The notes below the pieces were generated by a model, which was given only the letters and a program-made list of their open reading frames with translations, did no database searches and was not told the DNA's origin. From JAICNR01 sp035687725 (GTDB lineage Bacteria; Gemmatimonadota; Gemmatimonadetes; JACCXV01; JAHWKZ01): a DNA stretch of 50,942 nt. Where the stretch lies: contig DASRVB010000139.1 in assembly GCA_035687725.1 (NCBI GenBank), positions 1 through 50,942 on the forward strand. The letters run 5' to 3'. The translations under genes and the position numbers were made by a program. Each line of letters starts with the position of its first letter. The first letter of the stretch is position 1. Below are positions 1 to 7,851 of this stretch, one piece after another.

Positions 1-367
1 CGACCAGGAGGTCCATCGACACGACGCCCACGCCAGCCACCCCCCTGGCCGGCCGGAAGCCGCTGTCGCCGCGCGGGAGGCCGCCTTGGGCGCCCAGCAT
101 GCGCGCCAGCGACGGCCCGTCGAGATCCGCGTCCAGGGCGCCGACCGCGCGGCCGCCCGCGGCCAAGGACGCGGCCACGTTCGCGCTGATCGCGCTCTTC
201 CCGACGCCCCCCTTGCCGCTCCCGATCGCGACCAACCGCCCGACTCCCGCGAGGCGCTCCCTGAGCCGCCGCCGCTGGTCGACCACCTGACCGACGACAG
301 ACTCGGCTCCGGGATCGGCGACCTCGTGGTACGTCCGTATCCGGCGCGGCACGGGATCCTCGCTCAC
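1..367 (-). CDS. mrp: Mrp/ApbC-family P-loop ATPase, 3' end cut by window edge
   Basis: The first 122 codons are visible. A deviant Walker A motif, GSGKGGVGKS, lies at about residues 48-57, followed by LDADLDGPSLARMLG, which matches the Mrp/NBP35 D-x-D-x-x-GPS segment, and VSMDLLV, equivalent to the family's SMGLL stretch. The family carries or loads Fe-S clusters in the cytoplasm. The N-terminus goes almost straight into the P-loop domain, so the DUF59/MIP18 domain found in many bacterial Mrp proteins is absent. The GTG start (365-367) overlaps the stop of the upstream ferredoxin gene as GTGA, which fixes the start and implies translational coupling. The pairing with a single-cluster ferredoxin agrees with an Fe-S role. 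A MinD/ParA-like function is the main alternative. Confidence 0.85.
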   Translation of the reverse strand, partial: MSEDPVPRRIRTYHEVADPGAESVVGQVVDQRRRLRERLAGVGRLVAIGSGKGGVGKSAISANVAASLAAGGRAVGALDADLDGPSLARMLGAQGGLPRGDSGFRPARGVAGVGVVSMDLLV

Positions 368-615
368 GGCGCCAGCTGGCTCCCGTCCTCGTCGAGGACG
401 GTGAGGGCGTCCACCGGGCACGCCGCGCAGGCGCGCACGATCCGCTCCCGCTCGACGGCGTCCGCCTCCGAGCGGAAGACCACCACGCCCTCCTCGTCCA
501 GCTCGAAGGACTCGGGGGCCGCTTCGATGCAGTCCCCGAAGCCGACGCAGAGGAGCCGGTCGATCCGCACGGTGAGCCCCGCTATGCGGCGCTCGACGAC
601 GCCGGCGTCACTCAC
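364..615 (-). CDS. Small single-cluster ferredoxin
   Basis: An 83-residue protein with the pattern C23-x5-C29 ... C63-x2-C66-P followed by VDAL. This is the layout of short [3Fe-4S]/[4Fe-4S] ferredoxins that pass electrons to P450s and other oxidoreductases in the cytoplasm. The segment PESFELDEEGVVVF between the Cys groups is characteristic of these proteins. Residue 26 (Phe) is in the position that decides 3Fe versus 4Fe, and C63 is an extra Cys just before the canonical CP, so the cluster type cannot be called from sequence. The gene overlaps the upstream cyclase gene by 8 bp and the downstream Mrp gene by 4 bp, so the three are probably cotranscribed. No P450 partner is visible in the window. 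Confidence 0.88.
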   Translation of the reverse strand: MSDAGVVERRIAGLTVRIDRLLCVGFGDCIEAAPESFELDEEGVVVFRSEADAVERERIVRACAACPVDALTVLDEDGSQLAP

Positions 616-1444
616 CGGAGGCGCCGGGGATGGAGAGGGGCTGAAGCGCGACGATCCGGAGCGGCCCGCCGGTGCCGCCCCCGATCTTCATCGGCAACGC
701 GACGACCGTGGCGCCCCGCAGAACGACGCGATCGAGGTTCGCCAAGTTCTCGAAGATGGGAATGTTCGCGGCGGCGAGGACCCGGTGCGCCCGAAACTCC
801 GTCGATTGACCCCGATCGATGGAGGCGGTGTCGATCCCGACCGCCCGCACCCCGCGTCCGACGAGCCACGCCGCGCCCTCCTCGGAGAGTCCGGGGAAGT
901 GGAGGTCGGCCACAGCCTGCTGGCCGCGCTCTGCGGTCCCCAGGTAGCGCTCCCGATCGGGCCAGCGCTCGCCCCACCCCGTTCGCAGGAGGACGATGGC
1001 ACGGGCGAGAATCGAGCCGTTGGCGGACTCCCACGCCTCGAACGCGTCGACTCCGATCTCGAGATCCCGATCCGCGGCCGCAGCCGCGGTTACGTCGACC
1101 ACGACCGCCTCTCCGATCAGGTCCTCGAGCGGGATCTCGGCCGAGGTGCGCCCGCTCTCGGCGAAGTGGATCGGCGCGTCGAGGTGGGTGCCTCCGTGCT
1201 CCGCCGCGCAGAAGGACTTGGCCGCGTACCAGCCCGCCTCCGTCTCGCCCTCGCTCACGACATTCAGCGCGAAGGCCTCCGCCGTAGGCCAGTAGATCGT
1301 CGAGTCGTCGAACGCATAGGAGAGATCGACGATCTCGGTGTCCGGGCCCGGAACGGGCACCTCCTGGGCGCGGGCCGCGAAGGCGCTTCCCAGAATTGCG
1401 CAGAGCGCTGCGCCTGACGCGGTTCTCGGGCACATCCTCGGCAT
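608..1444 (-). CDS. Cyclase-family (kynurenine formamidase-like) hydrolase, exported
   Basis: The signature HGGTHLDAPIHF near residues 83-94 is the metal-binding motif of the cyclase family PF04199, which includes bacterial kynurenine formamidase, isatin hydrolase and polyketide cyclases. The opening VDLSYAFDDSTIYWP, the central VLLRTGWGERW and the later GVRAVGIDTASID also fit. I take the ATG at 1444 because it leaves a clean signal peptide (hydrophobic segment ending in AFAARAQ); the in-frame ATG at 1501 adds 19 residues that spoil it. Export would place the enzyme in the periplasm. The substrate cannot be read from sequence; no other tryptophan catabolism gene is nearby. The gene overlaps the ferredoxin start by 8 bp and follows the aldo/keto reductase by 108 bp. 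Confidence 0.85.
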   Translation of the reverse strand: MPRMCPRTASGAALCAILGSAFAARAQEVPVPGPDTEIVDLSYAFDDSTIYWPTAEAFALNVVSEGETEAGWYAAKSFCAAEHGGTHLDAPIHFAESGRTSAEIPLEDLIGEAVVVDVTAAAAADRDLEIGVDAFEAWESANGSILARAIVLLRTGWGERWPDRERYLGTAERGQQAVADLHFPGLSEEGAAWLVGRGVRAVGIDTASIDRGQSTEFRAHRVLAAANIPIFENLANLDRVVLRGATVVALPMKIGGGTGGPLRIVALQPLSIPGASGE

Positions 1445-1552
1445 GGCACGGTGAGCATGGGAGCCTGCCGCTTTGCTAGTGTGGTGTCGCAGAAGTCTCA
1501 TGTAGCACCGCTAGGGTACCCCGGCCGAACCGCCGTTTCCAGCCCCCGGTGA

Positions 1553-2518
1553 TCAGATGGTCGGCGCCTGGACGGGTTCCAGCAGGCGGCTCATCTGCTC
1601 GATCACGCCGGGATCGATATGCAGATCCGCGGCGGCCATGTTGTCGTCGACGTGCCGCGTGGAAGTCGCCCCGGCGATGACGCTCGTCACCTCCGGACGC
1701 CTCAGGCACCATGCGAGCGCCAGCTGGGACATCGAGCATCCGGCCTCCGCCGCCAGCGGAGCCAGCCGAGCGACTGCGTCCAGCACCTCCGCGCGCCAGT
1801 AGCGGCGCATGAACCCGCTCTGCGGACCGGCTGCCCGGCTGCCTTGCGGGATGTTGGCGAGCGAACGGTACTTCCCGGTCAGGATCCCCTGGGCCAGGGG
1901 CGACCAGACGACGTTCCCCAGACCCAGCTCGTCGGTCGTCGGCAGCACCTCACGCTCGATCGACCGCTGGAGTGCATTGTATTCCGGCTGGTTGCTGGCA
2001 GGGGATCTCCAGTCTCTCGCCCGGCACAGCTCGACCGCCCCGCGGATCTGGGACGCCGACCACTCGGAGACTCCCCAGTACAGGATCTTCCCCTGGCGGG
2101 ACAGGTCGTCCATGATCCCGCAGGTTTCCTCCAGGGGCGTTTCCTCGTCCCAGCGGTGGCACTGGTAGAGGTCGATGTAGTCGACACCCAAGCGGCGCAG
2201 CGACTGGTGGCACTGCTCGAAGACGTGCTTTCTCGACAGTCCCCGGTCGTTGGGACCGTCTCCCATCGGGAAGTACACCTTCGTTGCGAGCACGAACGTT
2301 TCGCGGGGATACGCCGACAGGGCTCGCCCCACGACCTCTTCGGCCCTCCCGCGGTCGTACACGTTCGCGGTGTCGATGAGGTTCACGCCGAGCTCCAGCG
2401 CCCGCTCGATGCAGCGGCGTGCGGTGGTCTCGGCGACCGCGCCGCCGTAGGTGAGCCACGAGCCGAGACCCACCGCGCTCAGCCGGACTCCGGACCGTCC
2501 CAGCCTCCGGTACTGCAA
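1553..2518 (-). CDS. Aldo/keto reductase (Kv-beta/YghZ type)
   Basis: A 321-residue NADPH-dependent oxidoreductase with the full AKR plan. The N-terminal QYRRLGRSGVRLSAVGLGSW is followed by LIDTANVYDRGRAEEVVG (catalytic Asp and Tyr), then ATKV (Lys), and the later QCHRWDEETPLEET (His). The sequence WSPLAQGILTGKYR and the C-terminal SVIAGATSTRHVDDN are typical of the voltage-gated K+ channel beta-subunit/YghZ branch. The start is TTG at 2518. An AGGAGG at 2526-2531 lies 7 nt upstream of it, and homologues begin at this QYRRLG. A longer reading from 2617 has no ribosome site and would overlap the divergent gene. The substrate is unknown; reactive aldehydes are usual for the family. Confidence 0.9.
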   Translation of the reverse strand: MQYRRLGRSGVRLSAVGLGSWLTYGGAVAETTARRCIERALELGVNLIDTANVYDRGRAEEVVGRALSAYPRETFVLATKVYFPMGDGPNDRGLSRKHVFEQCHQSLRRLGVDYIDLYQCHRWDEETPLEETCGIMDDLSRQGKILYWGVSEWSASQIRGAVELCRARDWRSPASNQPEYNALQRSIEREVLPTTDELGLGNVVWSPLAQGILTGKYRSLANIPQGSRAAGPQSGFMRRYWRAEVLDAVARLAPLAAEAGCSMSQLALAWCLRRPEVTSVIAGATSTRHVDDNMAAADLHIDPGVIEQMSRLLEPVQAPTI

Positions 2519-2525
2519 TCGAATT

Positions 2526-2531
2526 CCTCCT
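2526..2531 (-). promoter_or_regulatory. Ribosome binding site fixing a TTG start
   Basis: A perfect AGGAGG on the minus strand lies 7 nt before the TTG at 2518. It decides the start of the aldo/keto reductase in favour of TTG over the upstream in-frame ATG at 2617. Confidence 0.85.
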
Positions 2532-2615
2532 CTTCGAGTGGCCGAAGTGCACTCGCCCCAGAGTACTCGCTTTTGTATTCTCTCGTCTCCGTACGAATAC
2601 CTCCGCAGGGACGCC

Positions 2616-4010
2616 ATGGGAAGAAGAGCCCGATTGCCCCAGGTCGCGTGGGATGCCGTGCGCGCCCGTGCCGGCGGGACGGCGGCGATCGCCTCGCGCC
2701 GGGATCGGCGACTGGCCGAGATGCTCGCGCGCGCACGGCGGACCCCCTTCTATCGGCGCCACTGGTCCGGCCTCCCGGAGAGCGCTGGCCTCGCGGACCT
2801 CCCTCCAGTGAACAAGGCGGAGTGGGTGGAAGGGTTCGACGAGTCGGTCACCGACCCGGCGATTACGCGCGAGGCGGTCTGGGAATACATGCAGGACCGC
2901 GCGCGCGTGGGACACCCGTGGCAGGGTCGCTATTCCGTCTGCCGCTCTTCGGGGGTCGCCGGGAAGAAGTCTCTATTCGTGAACGACCAGTTCGCGATGG
3001 ACGTGTACTGGGCGCTCTGGCTCACGCGCGGATGGATGCCGTGGCTGGGCGCGCGTGGGGCGGCCCGGCTGGGCCGCCGGGGCGGTCGCGTCGCTGCCGT
3101 AATCGCGACGAACAGCCACTACGCCAGCGCGGCCATGGTGCGGCGGCCGAGCCCGCTCGGGGCCTTTGCCAATGCCCGCTCGACCACGCTCTCGATCCAG
3201 AAGCCCGTTACGCGCATCGCCCGCTCGCTGGACTACTGGAAGCCGGCCGCGCTCGTCGGCTACCCGACGGCCCTCGATTGCCTCGCGGTCGAGCAGCTCG
3301 CGGGACGACTCTCCCTCGACATCGTCCTCGCGGTCTCGGTGTCGGAATGGGTCGAGCCGACGGCTCGCGACCGCATCGAGGCGGCGTTCGGGTGTCCGCT
3401 GCGCGATTCCTACGCGGCTTCGGAGTTCCTGGCCCTCGGGTTCGAGTGTCCGGAGGGCTGGCTCCACGTCAACGCCGATTGGGTCGTCCTGGAGCCGGTG
3501 GACGAGGAACTCCGCCCGGTGCCCGCCGGCGAGACCAGCCACACCGCTCTCGTCACCAATCTCGCGAACCGCACCCAGCCGGTAATTCGCCACGATATCG
3601 GCGACCGGGTGACGGCGCGCCGGGACCCCTGCCCGTGCGGAAGCCCGCTACCGGCGGTACACGTCGAAGGGCGGCAGCACGACACGCTCTTCTTCCGGTC
3701 CGGGGACCGGGAGGTGGCGCTCCTCCCCATGGCCCTGATCGTCAGCTTCTTCGGTTCCGTTCCCGGGATCGGCCCGGGCACCCAGATCGTCAAGACGGCC
3801 GAAGACTTGCTGTCCTTGCGTGTGAACTTTTCCGAGGGAGCCGACCGCGACGCTGCGTGGGAGGAGATGGCACGCCGGGTACGATCCTACCTGCAGGCCC
3901 ACGGGCTGCCCCACGTTTCCGTCGAGCTGTCGCCCATCCCGCCGGGCAGGGATCCCAGAACCGGCAAGCTGAGCAGAACGTGGTCGGAAGTGCCGGCGTC
4001 CGTGCCCTGA
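2616..4010 (+). CDS. PaaK/CapK-like adenylate-forming enzyme
   Basis: A 464-residue member of the phenylacetate-CoA ligase/coenzyme F390 synthetase branch of the ANL superfamily. Around residues 120-130 the sequence CRSSGVAGKKSLFVND replaces the usual SSGTTGKP phosphate-binding loop. Further on are YAASEFLALGFECP (the A5-like Y-x-x-SE motif), DIGDRVTARRDPCPCGSPLP (the A7/A8 region with the Cys-x-Cys of the PaaK branch) and a C-terminal subdomain ending TGKLSRTW. It should activate a carboxylate as acyl-AMP, with transfer to CoA or another acceptor. The acid is unknown. ATG 2616 is chosen because it sits just before the conserved N-terminal helix; a weak GCAGGG lies upstream. It is divergent from the reductase across about 97 bp and convergent with the next gene. 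Confidence 0.82.
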   Translation: MGRRARLPQVAWDAVRARAGGTAAIASRRDRRLAEMLARARRTPFYRRHWSGLPESAGLADLPPVNKAEWVEGFDESVTDPAITREAVWEYMQDRARVGHPWQGRYSVCRSSGVAGKKSLFVNDQFAMDVYWALWLTRGWMPWLGARGAARLGRRGGRVAAVIATNSHYASAAMVRRPSPLGAFANARSTTLSIQKPVTRIARSLDYWKPAALVGYPTALDCLAVEQLAGRLSLDIVLAVSVSEWVEPTARDRIEAAFGCPLRDSYAASEFLALGFECPEGWLHVNADWVVLEPVDEELRPVPAGETSHTALVTNLANRTQPVIRHDIGDRVTARRDPCPCGSPLPAVHVEGRQHDTLFFRSGDREVALLPMALIVSFFGSVPGIGPGTQIVKTAEDLLSLRVNFSEGADRDAAWEEMARRVRSYLQAHGLPHVSVELSPIPPGRDPRTGKLSRTWSEVPASVP

Positions 4011-4052
4011 GCTCCGGACGTTCCGGCAGCGCCGGGATGTGGGATGTCCGGA

Positions 4053-4532
4053 TCAGCCCTCCGGCGTCTCGCATCCCTCCCGACGGCGAGTATCCGCGAT
4101 GTGGAAGACCTTCCAGCCGTCCTCGCCCTTGAAGAGCTGGAACGCGTCGACCCCGCAGTGGCTGAACTCGTCGCCCGCGTAGAACGCGTACTTCATCCAG
4201 GCGGTCGCCAGGTTCCCGTCGACCCGCACTTCAGCGTCCCAGATCCGCTCGTCCCAGACCTCTTCGTGCGGGGTTCCGACCGCCTGCACGAAGTCGTCCA
4301 GCGACTCTTCGCGGGTCAGCGTGGGGACGCCCTCCCGAAGGGACACACTGGCTCCGGTCGCGGTCGGGTGCAGCAACGCCCGCATGGCGGCGCTGTCGCC
4401 GGCCCGCATAGCGTCGAACATCTCCTCGATTACTGCCATCACCGCGGCCTCTTCGCTCTCCTGGGCGGCCGCCGGCCCGGGCGCCGCCGCCATGGCCGCG
4501 ATCAGTGCGAATGCCATCGTCACACGAATCAT
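4053..4532 (-). CDS. Exported NTF2-like (SnoaL/DUF4440-type) protein
   Basis: A 159-residue protein with a signal peptide (hydrophobic core AFALIAAMAAAPG, cleavage near AAAQ-E). The mature part starts with the helix AAVMAVIEEMFDAMRAGDSAAMRALLHPTA and ends DAFQLFKGEDGWKVFHIADTRR. This is the cone-shaped NTF2/SnoaL/DUF4440 layout, in which the closing strand reads W-K-[VI]-x-H-x-x-D. Members act as small-molecule binding domains, isomerases or orphan proteins; catalytic residues cannot be assigned. It is convergent with the PaaK-like gene and divergent from the small secreted gene at 4679. Confidence 0.75.
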   Translation of the reverse strand: MIRVTMAFALIAAMAAAPGPAAAQESEEAAVMAVIEEMFDAMRAGDSAAMRALLHPTATGASVSLREGVPTLTREESLDDFVQAVGTPHEEVWDERIWDAEVRVDGNLATAWMKYAFYAGDEFSHCGVDAFQLFKGEDGWKVFHIADTRRREGCETPEG

Positions 4533-4678
4533 CGATTCTCCTCGGTTGAATGGATCGGCGGTCGTCCTGACATCGGCCGCTCTCCCCTGACGGCTCGCGC
4601 ACGGCGGGGATTCAAAACCGACTATATTCCTGCGGATCGCCCCCGCAGCAAAATCACAGGTAACCCAGGAGAAAGCGC

Positions 4679-5131
4679 ATGCCGCGATTCGTCGTAATGG
4701 TACCGGTCCTCCTACTGCTCGCCTCGACGCCGGTGGCGTATTCCCAGAGCTCCTACCGCACGATCCTCGAAGCCCAGCTCGATGCCGTCCAGGACCGGAT
4801 GTCGACGGAAGGCTACCGGGCCGACACGAAGGCTGCCTTTACGGACATGATCGTCGGGGTCCTCGAAGCCGGCGCCGAAGTCGGTCTCGAGATCGAGCTG
4901 GTGTCGGGGGTCGAGTACATGATCATGGGCGTGTGCGACGCGGACTGCGACGATCTCGACCTGACGCTGACCGACCCGGACGGGAACGAGATCACTAGCG
5001 ACGCGCTGAACGACGCCTACCCGGTGCTCCTCTTCGCCGCTCCGTCCGGCGGCGCGCACATCCTCTGGGTCAACATGTACGACTGCTCGGTCTCGCCTTG
5101 CAGCTTCGGATACAAGGTGTTCCGCAAATGA
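4679..5131 (+). CDS. Small secreted protein of an unrecognised Cys-containing family (copy A)
   Basis: A 150-residue protein with a clear signal peptide (VVMVPVLLLLASTPVAYS, cleavage near residue 22) and no domain I recognise. The mature part has a helical first third, then a beta-rich region containing GVCDADCDDLDLTLTDPDG and the closing MYDCSVSPCSFGYKVFRK. The four Cys could form two disulfides. The same spacing and motifs recur in the protein encoded at 26956-27408, so the two are paralogues although only about a third of the residues agree. The strand pattern with a Asp-rich turn recalls pre-peptidase C-terminal (PPC)-like beta domains, but this is only a resemblance. AGGAGA lies 7 nt before the ATG. 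Confidence 0.75.
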   Translation: MPRFVVMVPVLLLLASTPVAYSQSSYRTILEAQLDAVQDRMSTEGYRADTKAAFTDMIVGVLEAGAEVGLEIELVSGVEYMIMGVCDADCDDLDLTLTDPDGNEITSDALNDAYPVLLFAAPSGGAHILWVNMYDCSVSPCSFGYKVFRK

Positions 5132-5184
5132 GGCGGGCCCGGCGCTTGCTTCGTGTCTGATCCCATGGAGGACGGCTCGGTCCG

Positions 5185-6678
5185 GTGAGGGAAGACATCC
5201 AGGGCGTCCTGCGCGAGGTGTTCGGGTTCGACGCGTTCCTTCCCGGCCAGCGCGAGGTCATCGAGGCGGTGCTGGCCGGCAGGGACTGCATCGCGGTCAT
5301 GCCGACAGGGGGCGGCAAATCGCTGACGTTCCAGCTGCCGGCGCGGATCCTGCCCGGCACCGTCCTCGTCCTTTCCCCGCTGATCTCCCTCATGAAGGAC
5401 CAGGTCGACGCGCTGGCCGATCTCGGCTTTCGCGCCACACGGATCGACTCCACGCTCGAGAAGGACGAGCGCCGACGCCGGCTCGAGACCCTGCGAGCAG
5501 GTGGGTACGAGATCGTCTATCTGGCGCCCGAGGCGCTGGAAGGCCGCCTCAGGGAGCTCCTCGGCGAGTGCCCGCTGTCGCTCATGGTGGTCGACGAGGC
5601 GCATTGCATCAGCCAGTGGGGGCACGATTTCCGCCCGTCCTACCGGCGGCTCGCGGGGCTCCGCGAGAGCCTCGGCGACATCCCCGTGCTCGCGCTCACC
5701 GCGACCGCCACCCGCCGGGTCGCCAGCGACATCCTGCGCCAGCTCGGCATGCGGCGCCCCGCGGGCTTCAAGGGCTCGTTCTTCCGGCCGAACCTGTGGC
5801 TCGGGGCGCGGAAGAAGGGCGGCGGAGGCAACACCCGGCGCGAGATCCTCACGCTCGCCCGCCGCCACGCCGGCGAGAGCGGGATCGTCTACTGCATGTC
5901 GCGGCGCACGGTGGAGGGCATGGCCGAATGGCTCCGCCGGCAGGGCGTGTCCGCCGTTCCCTACCACGCCGGGCTGCCGGAGGCGGAGCGGCACGCCAAC
6001 CAGGAGGCGTTCGCGCGCGACCAGGTCGACGTGGTGGTCGCTACCATCGCCTTCGGCATGGGTATCGACAAGCCAGACGTGCGCTTCGTCATCCACCGCG
6101 ACATGCCGAAGGACGTCGAGTCGTGGGTCCAGGAGCTGGGCCGCGCGGGACGCGACGGACTGCCGAGCGAATGCTTCCTCTTCTACTCGTGGGCCGACGT
6201 CAGGCTCCACGAGCGGTTCCTCGACGCCATTCCCGACCCCGATCAGCGGGCCGCCAAGCGCAGGGCCACGGTCGAGCTGTTCGAGCTAGCCGACTCGCGC
6301 GCTTGCCGCCACCGCGCCATCGTGGGGCACTTCGACGAGGAGATCGCGCCCTGCGGAGTGTCGTGCGACGTCTGCACCGGCGTCGCGGTCGAGGATCTCG
6401 CGCGCGGGAGGACCGCGCCCGCCGGCACCGGAGCCCCAGTGGCGCCCGAGAACCCGGTCGTGTTCGAGCGCCTCCGCGCGCTGCGGCGCGAGCTGGCGGA
6501 TTCCCGCGGCGTGCCCGCGTACGTCGTGTTCCACGACTCGACCTTGCGCGAGATGGCCTCGCGGCGGCCGCGGAACCGCAGCCAGATGCTGAAGGTGACC
6601 GGTGTCGGCCCGGTCAAGTTCGAGCGATACGGCGACGCCTTCCTGGAAGCCCTGAACGACGCGGACGGTGAGGCGTAG
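5185..6678 (+). CDS. recQ: RecQ-type ATP-dependent DNA helicase, short form without winged helix
   Basis: A 497-residue 3'-5' helicase of superfamily 2. Motif I is MPTGGGKS (K45), motif II DEAH (137-140) with ISQWGHDFRPSY, motif III LTATAT (171-176), motifs IV-VI GIVYCMSRR, TIAFGMGIDKPDVRFVIH and QELGRAGRDG. The RecQ zinc ligands C374, C390, C394 and C397 follow, then after only about 25 residues an HRDC domain (about 424-497). E. coli RecQ is about 609 residues because a winged-helix RQC domain sits between the zinc module and HRDC; here that segment is missing. The GTG at 5185 follows a GGAGG at some distance. It is followed without a gap by the M20 deacylase, an operon partner with no obvious functional link. 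Confidence 0.93.
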   Translation: MREDIQGVLREVFGFDAFLPGQREVIEAVLAGRDCIAVMPTGGGKSLTFQLPARILPGTVLVLSPLISLMKDQVDALADLGFRATRIDSTLEKDERRRRLETLRAGGYEIVYLAPEALEGRLRELLGECPLSLMVVDEAHCISQWGHDFRPSYRRLAGLRESLGDIPVLALTATATRRVASDILRQLGMRRPAGFKGSFFRPNLWLGARKKGGGGNTRREILTLARRHAGESGIVYCMSRRTVEGMAEWLRRQGVSAVPYHAGLPEAERHANQEAFARDQVDVVVATIAFGMGIDKPDVRFVIHRDMPKDVESWVQELGRAGRDGLPSECFLFYSWADVRLHERFLDAIPDPDQRAAKRRATVELFELADSRACRHRAIVGHFDEEIAPCGVSCDVCTGVAVEDLARGRTAPAGTGAPVAPENPVVFERLRALRRELADSRGVPAYVVFHDSTLREMASRRPRNRSQMLKVTGVGPVKFERYGDAFLEALNDADGEA

Positions 6679-7851
6679 TTGCCGCGATTGTCCGACGTCG
6701 AGCTCCTCGAGCGCCTGGTCGCCTTCGACACCACGAGCTCGCGGAGCAATCTCCCGCTCATCGATTTCGTCTGCGAGTGTCTGGACCGGCGCGGCCTTCG
6801 GATCCACCGGATGCCGTCGGAGAACGGCGAGAAGGCCAATCTGGCCGTGGTAGCCGGTCCCGCGCGGGAAGACCGCGAGGGCCTGACGCTCTGCGGCCAT
6901 ACCGACATCGTGCCGGCGCTGGAACCCGGATGGGAGTCCGATCCCTTCGAGGCGACGCGGCGGGAAGACGCGATCGTCGGCCGAGGCACGGCGGACATGA
7001 AGGGATTCCTCGCACTGGCGATCCGTACCCTGCTCGAGACCGACGACGAGCGCCTCGATCGCCCGCTGGCGCTCCTCTTCACCTACGACGAGGAAGTCGG
7101 CACCCGCGGCGCCCGGAGGCTCTTCGAGTCCGGTGGTCCGCCCGAGCCGCTTCCCCGGCGCACGATCATCGGCGAGCCGACATCGCTCGTCCCCGCGCGG
7201 CTCCACAAGGGCCATCTGCGGGTCCGCATCGTCGTCGAGGGGAAGGCCGCCCACAGCGGGCTGCCCCACCTCGGCCGAAGCGCGATCGAGCCCGCCGCGC
7301 GGGTGGTCCTGGCCCTCGGCGAGCTGAGGCGCGCGCTCGAAGCCGAGCGCCCGGCGGGAGCAGATGCGTTCCCGCAGGTTCCCTTCGTGGCCCTGAACGT
7401 CGGCCGTATCGACGGCGGCGCGGCCGCGAACGTGATCCCCGACCGGTGCGCGATCGAGATCGGCGCGCGGCTCCTCCCAGGGATGGACTCCGGAGAGTTC
7501 GTCGCGCGTGTCCGCTCGGCGGTCGAGCGCGCGGCCGGCGACGCGACCTGGCGACTCGAGACGGCGGGCGAGAGCCCGCCGGCGAAGCTCGACGACGCAT
7601 CCGACCTGTGGGAGTGGCTGTGCGGCGAGGCGACCCTGCCGGCGCATCCGTCGTCAACCGCCGCGGAGAGCGTGTCCTTCGCCACCGACGCGGGCTGGCT
7701 CCAGCGCCTCGGGTTCGAGTGCGCGATCTGGGGCCCGGGGTCGATCGAGGTAGCCCATCGCGCGAACGAGTTCATCCCGCTGGCCGATCTGGCCGCGGGG
7801 CGCGCCACGCTCGCCCGCGCGGTGGATCGCTGGTGCGCGAGGGACGCCTGA
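6679..7851 (+). CDS. argE: M20-family deacylase, acetylornithine deacetylase-like
   Basis: A 390-residue zinc hydrolase. Metal and catalytic positions are all visible: H74-x-D76 in CGHTDIVPA, D106 in GRGTADMKG, the E138-E139 pair in YDEEVGT, E166 in IGEPT and H360 in VAHRANEFIP. The lid domain contains KAAHSGLPHLG. GEPT and the C-terminal WGPGSIEVAHRANE favour the ArgE (N2-acetylornithine to ornithine) branch over DapE. The start is TTG directly after the RecQ stop, with GGTGAGG as ribosome site. No other arginine gene is in the window, and it overlaps a formimidoylglutamate deiminase gene by 19 bp, so an N-acyl- or N-formylglutamate substrate is also possible; that alternative is inference. 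Confidence 0.85.
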   Translation: MPRLSDVELLERLVAFDTTSSRSNLPLIDFVCECLDRRGLRIHRMPSENGEKANLAVVAGPAREDREGLTLCGHTDIVPALEPGWESDPFEATRREDAIVGRGTADMKGFLALAIRTLLETDDERLDRPLALLFTYDEEVGTRGARRLFESGGPPEPLPRRTIIGEPTSLVPARLHKGHLRVRIVVEGKAAHSGLPHLGRSAIEPAARVVLALGELRRALEAERPAGADAFPQVPFVALNVGRIDGGAAANVIPDRCAIEIGARLLPGMDSGEFVARVRSAVERAAGDATWRLETAGESPPAKLDDASDLWEWLCGEATLPAHPSSTAAESVSFATDAGWLQRLGFECAIWGPGSIEVAHRANEFIPLADLAAGRATLARAVDRWCARDA

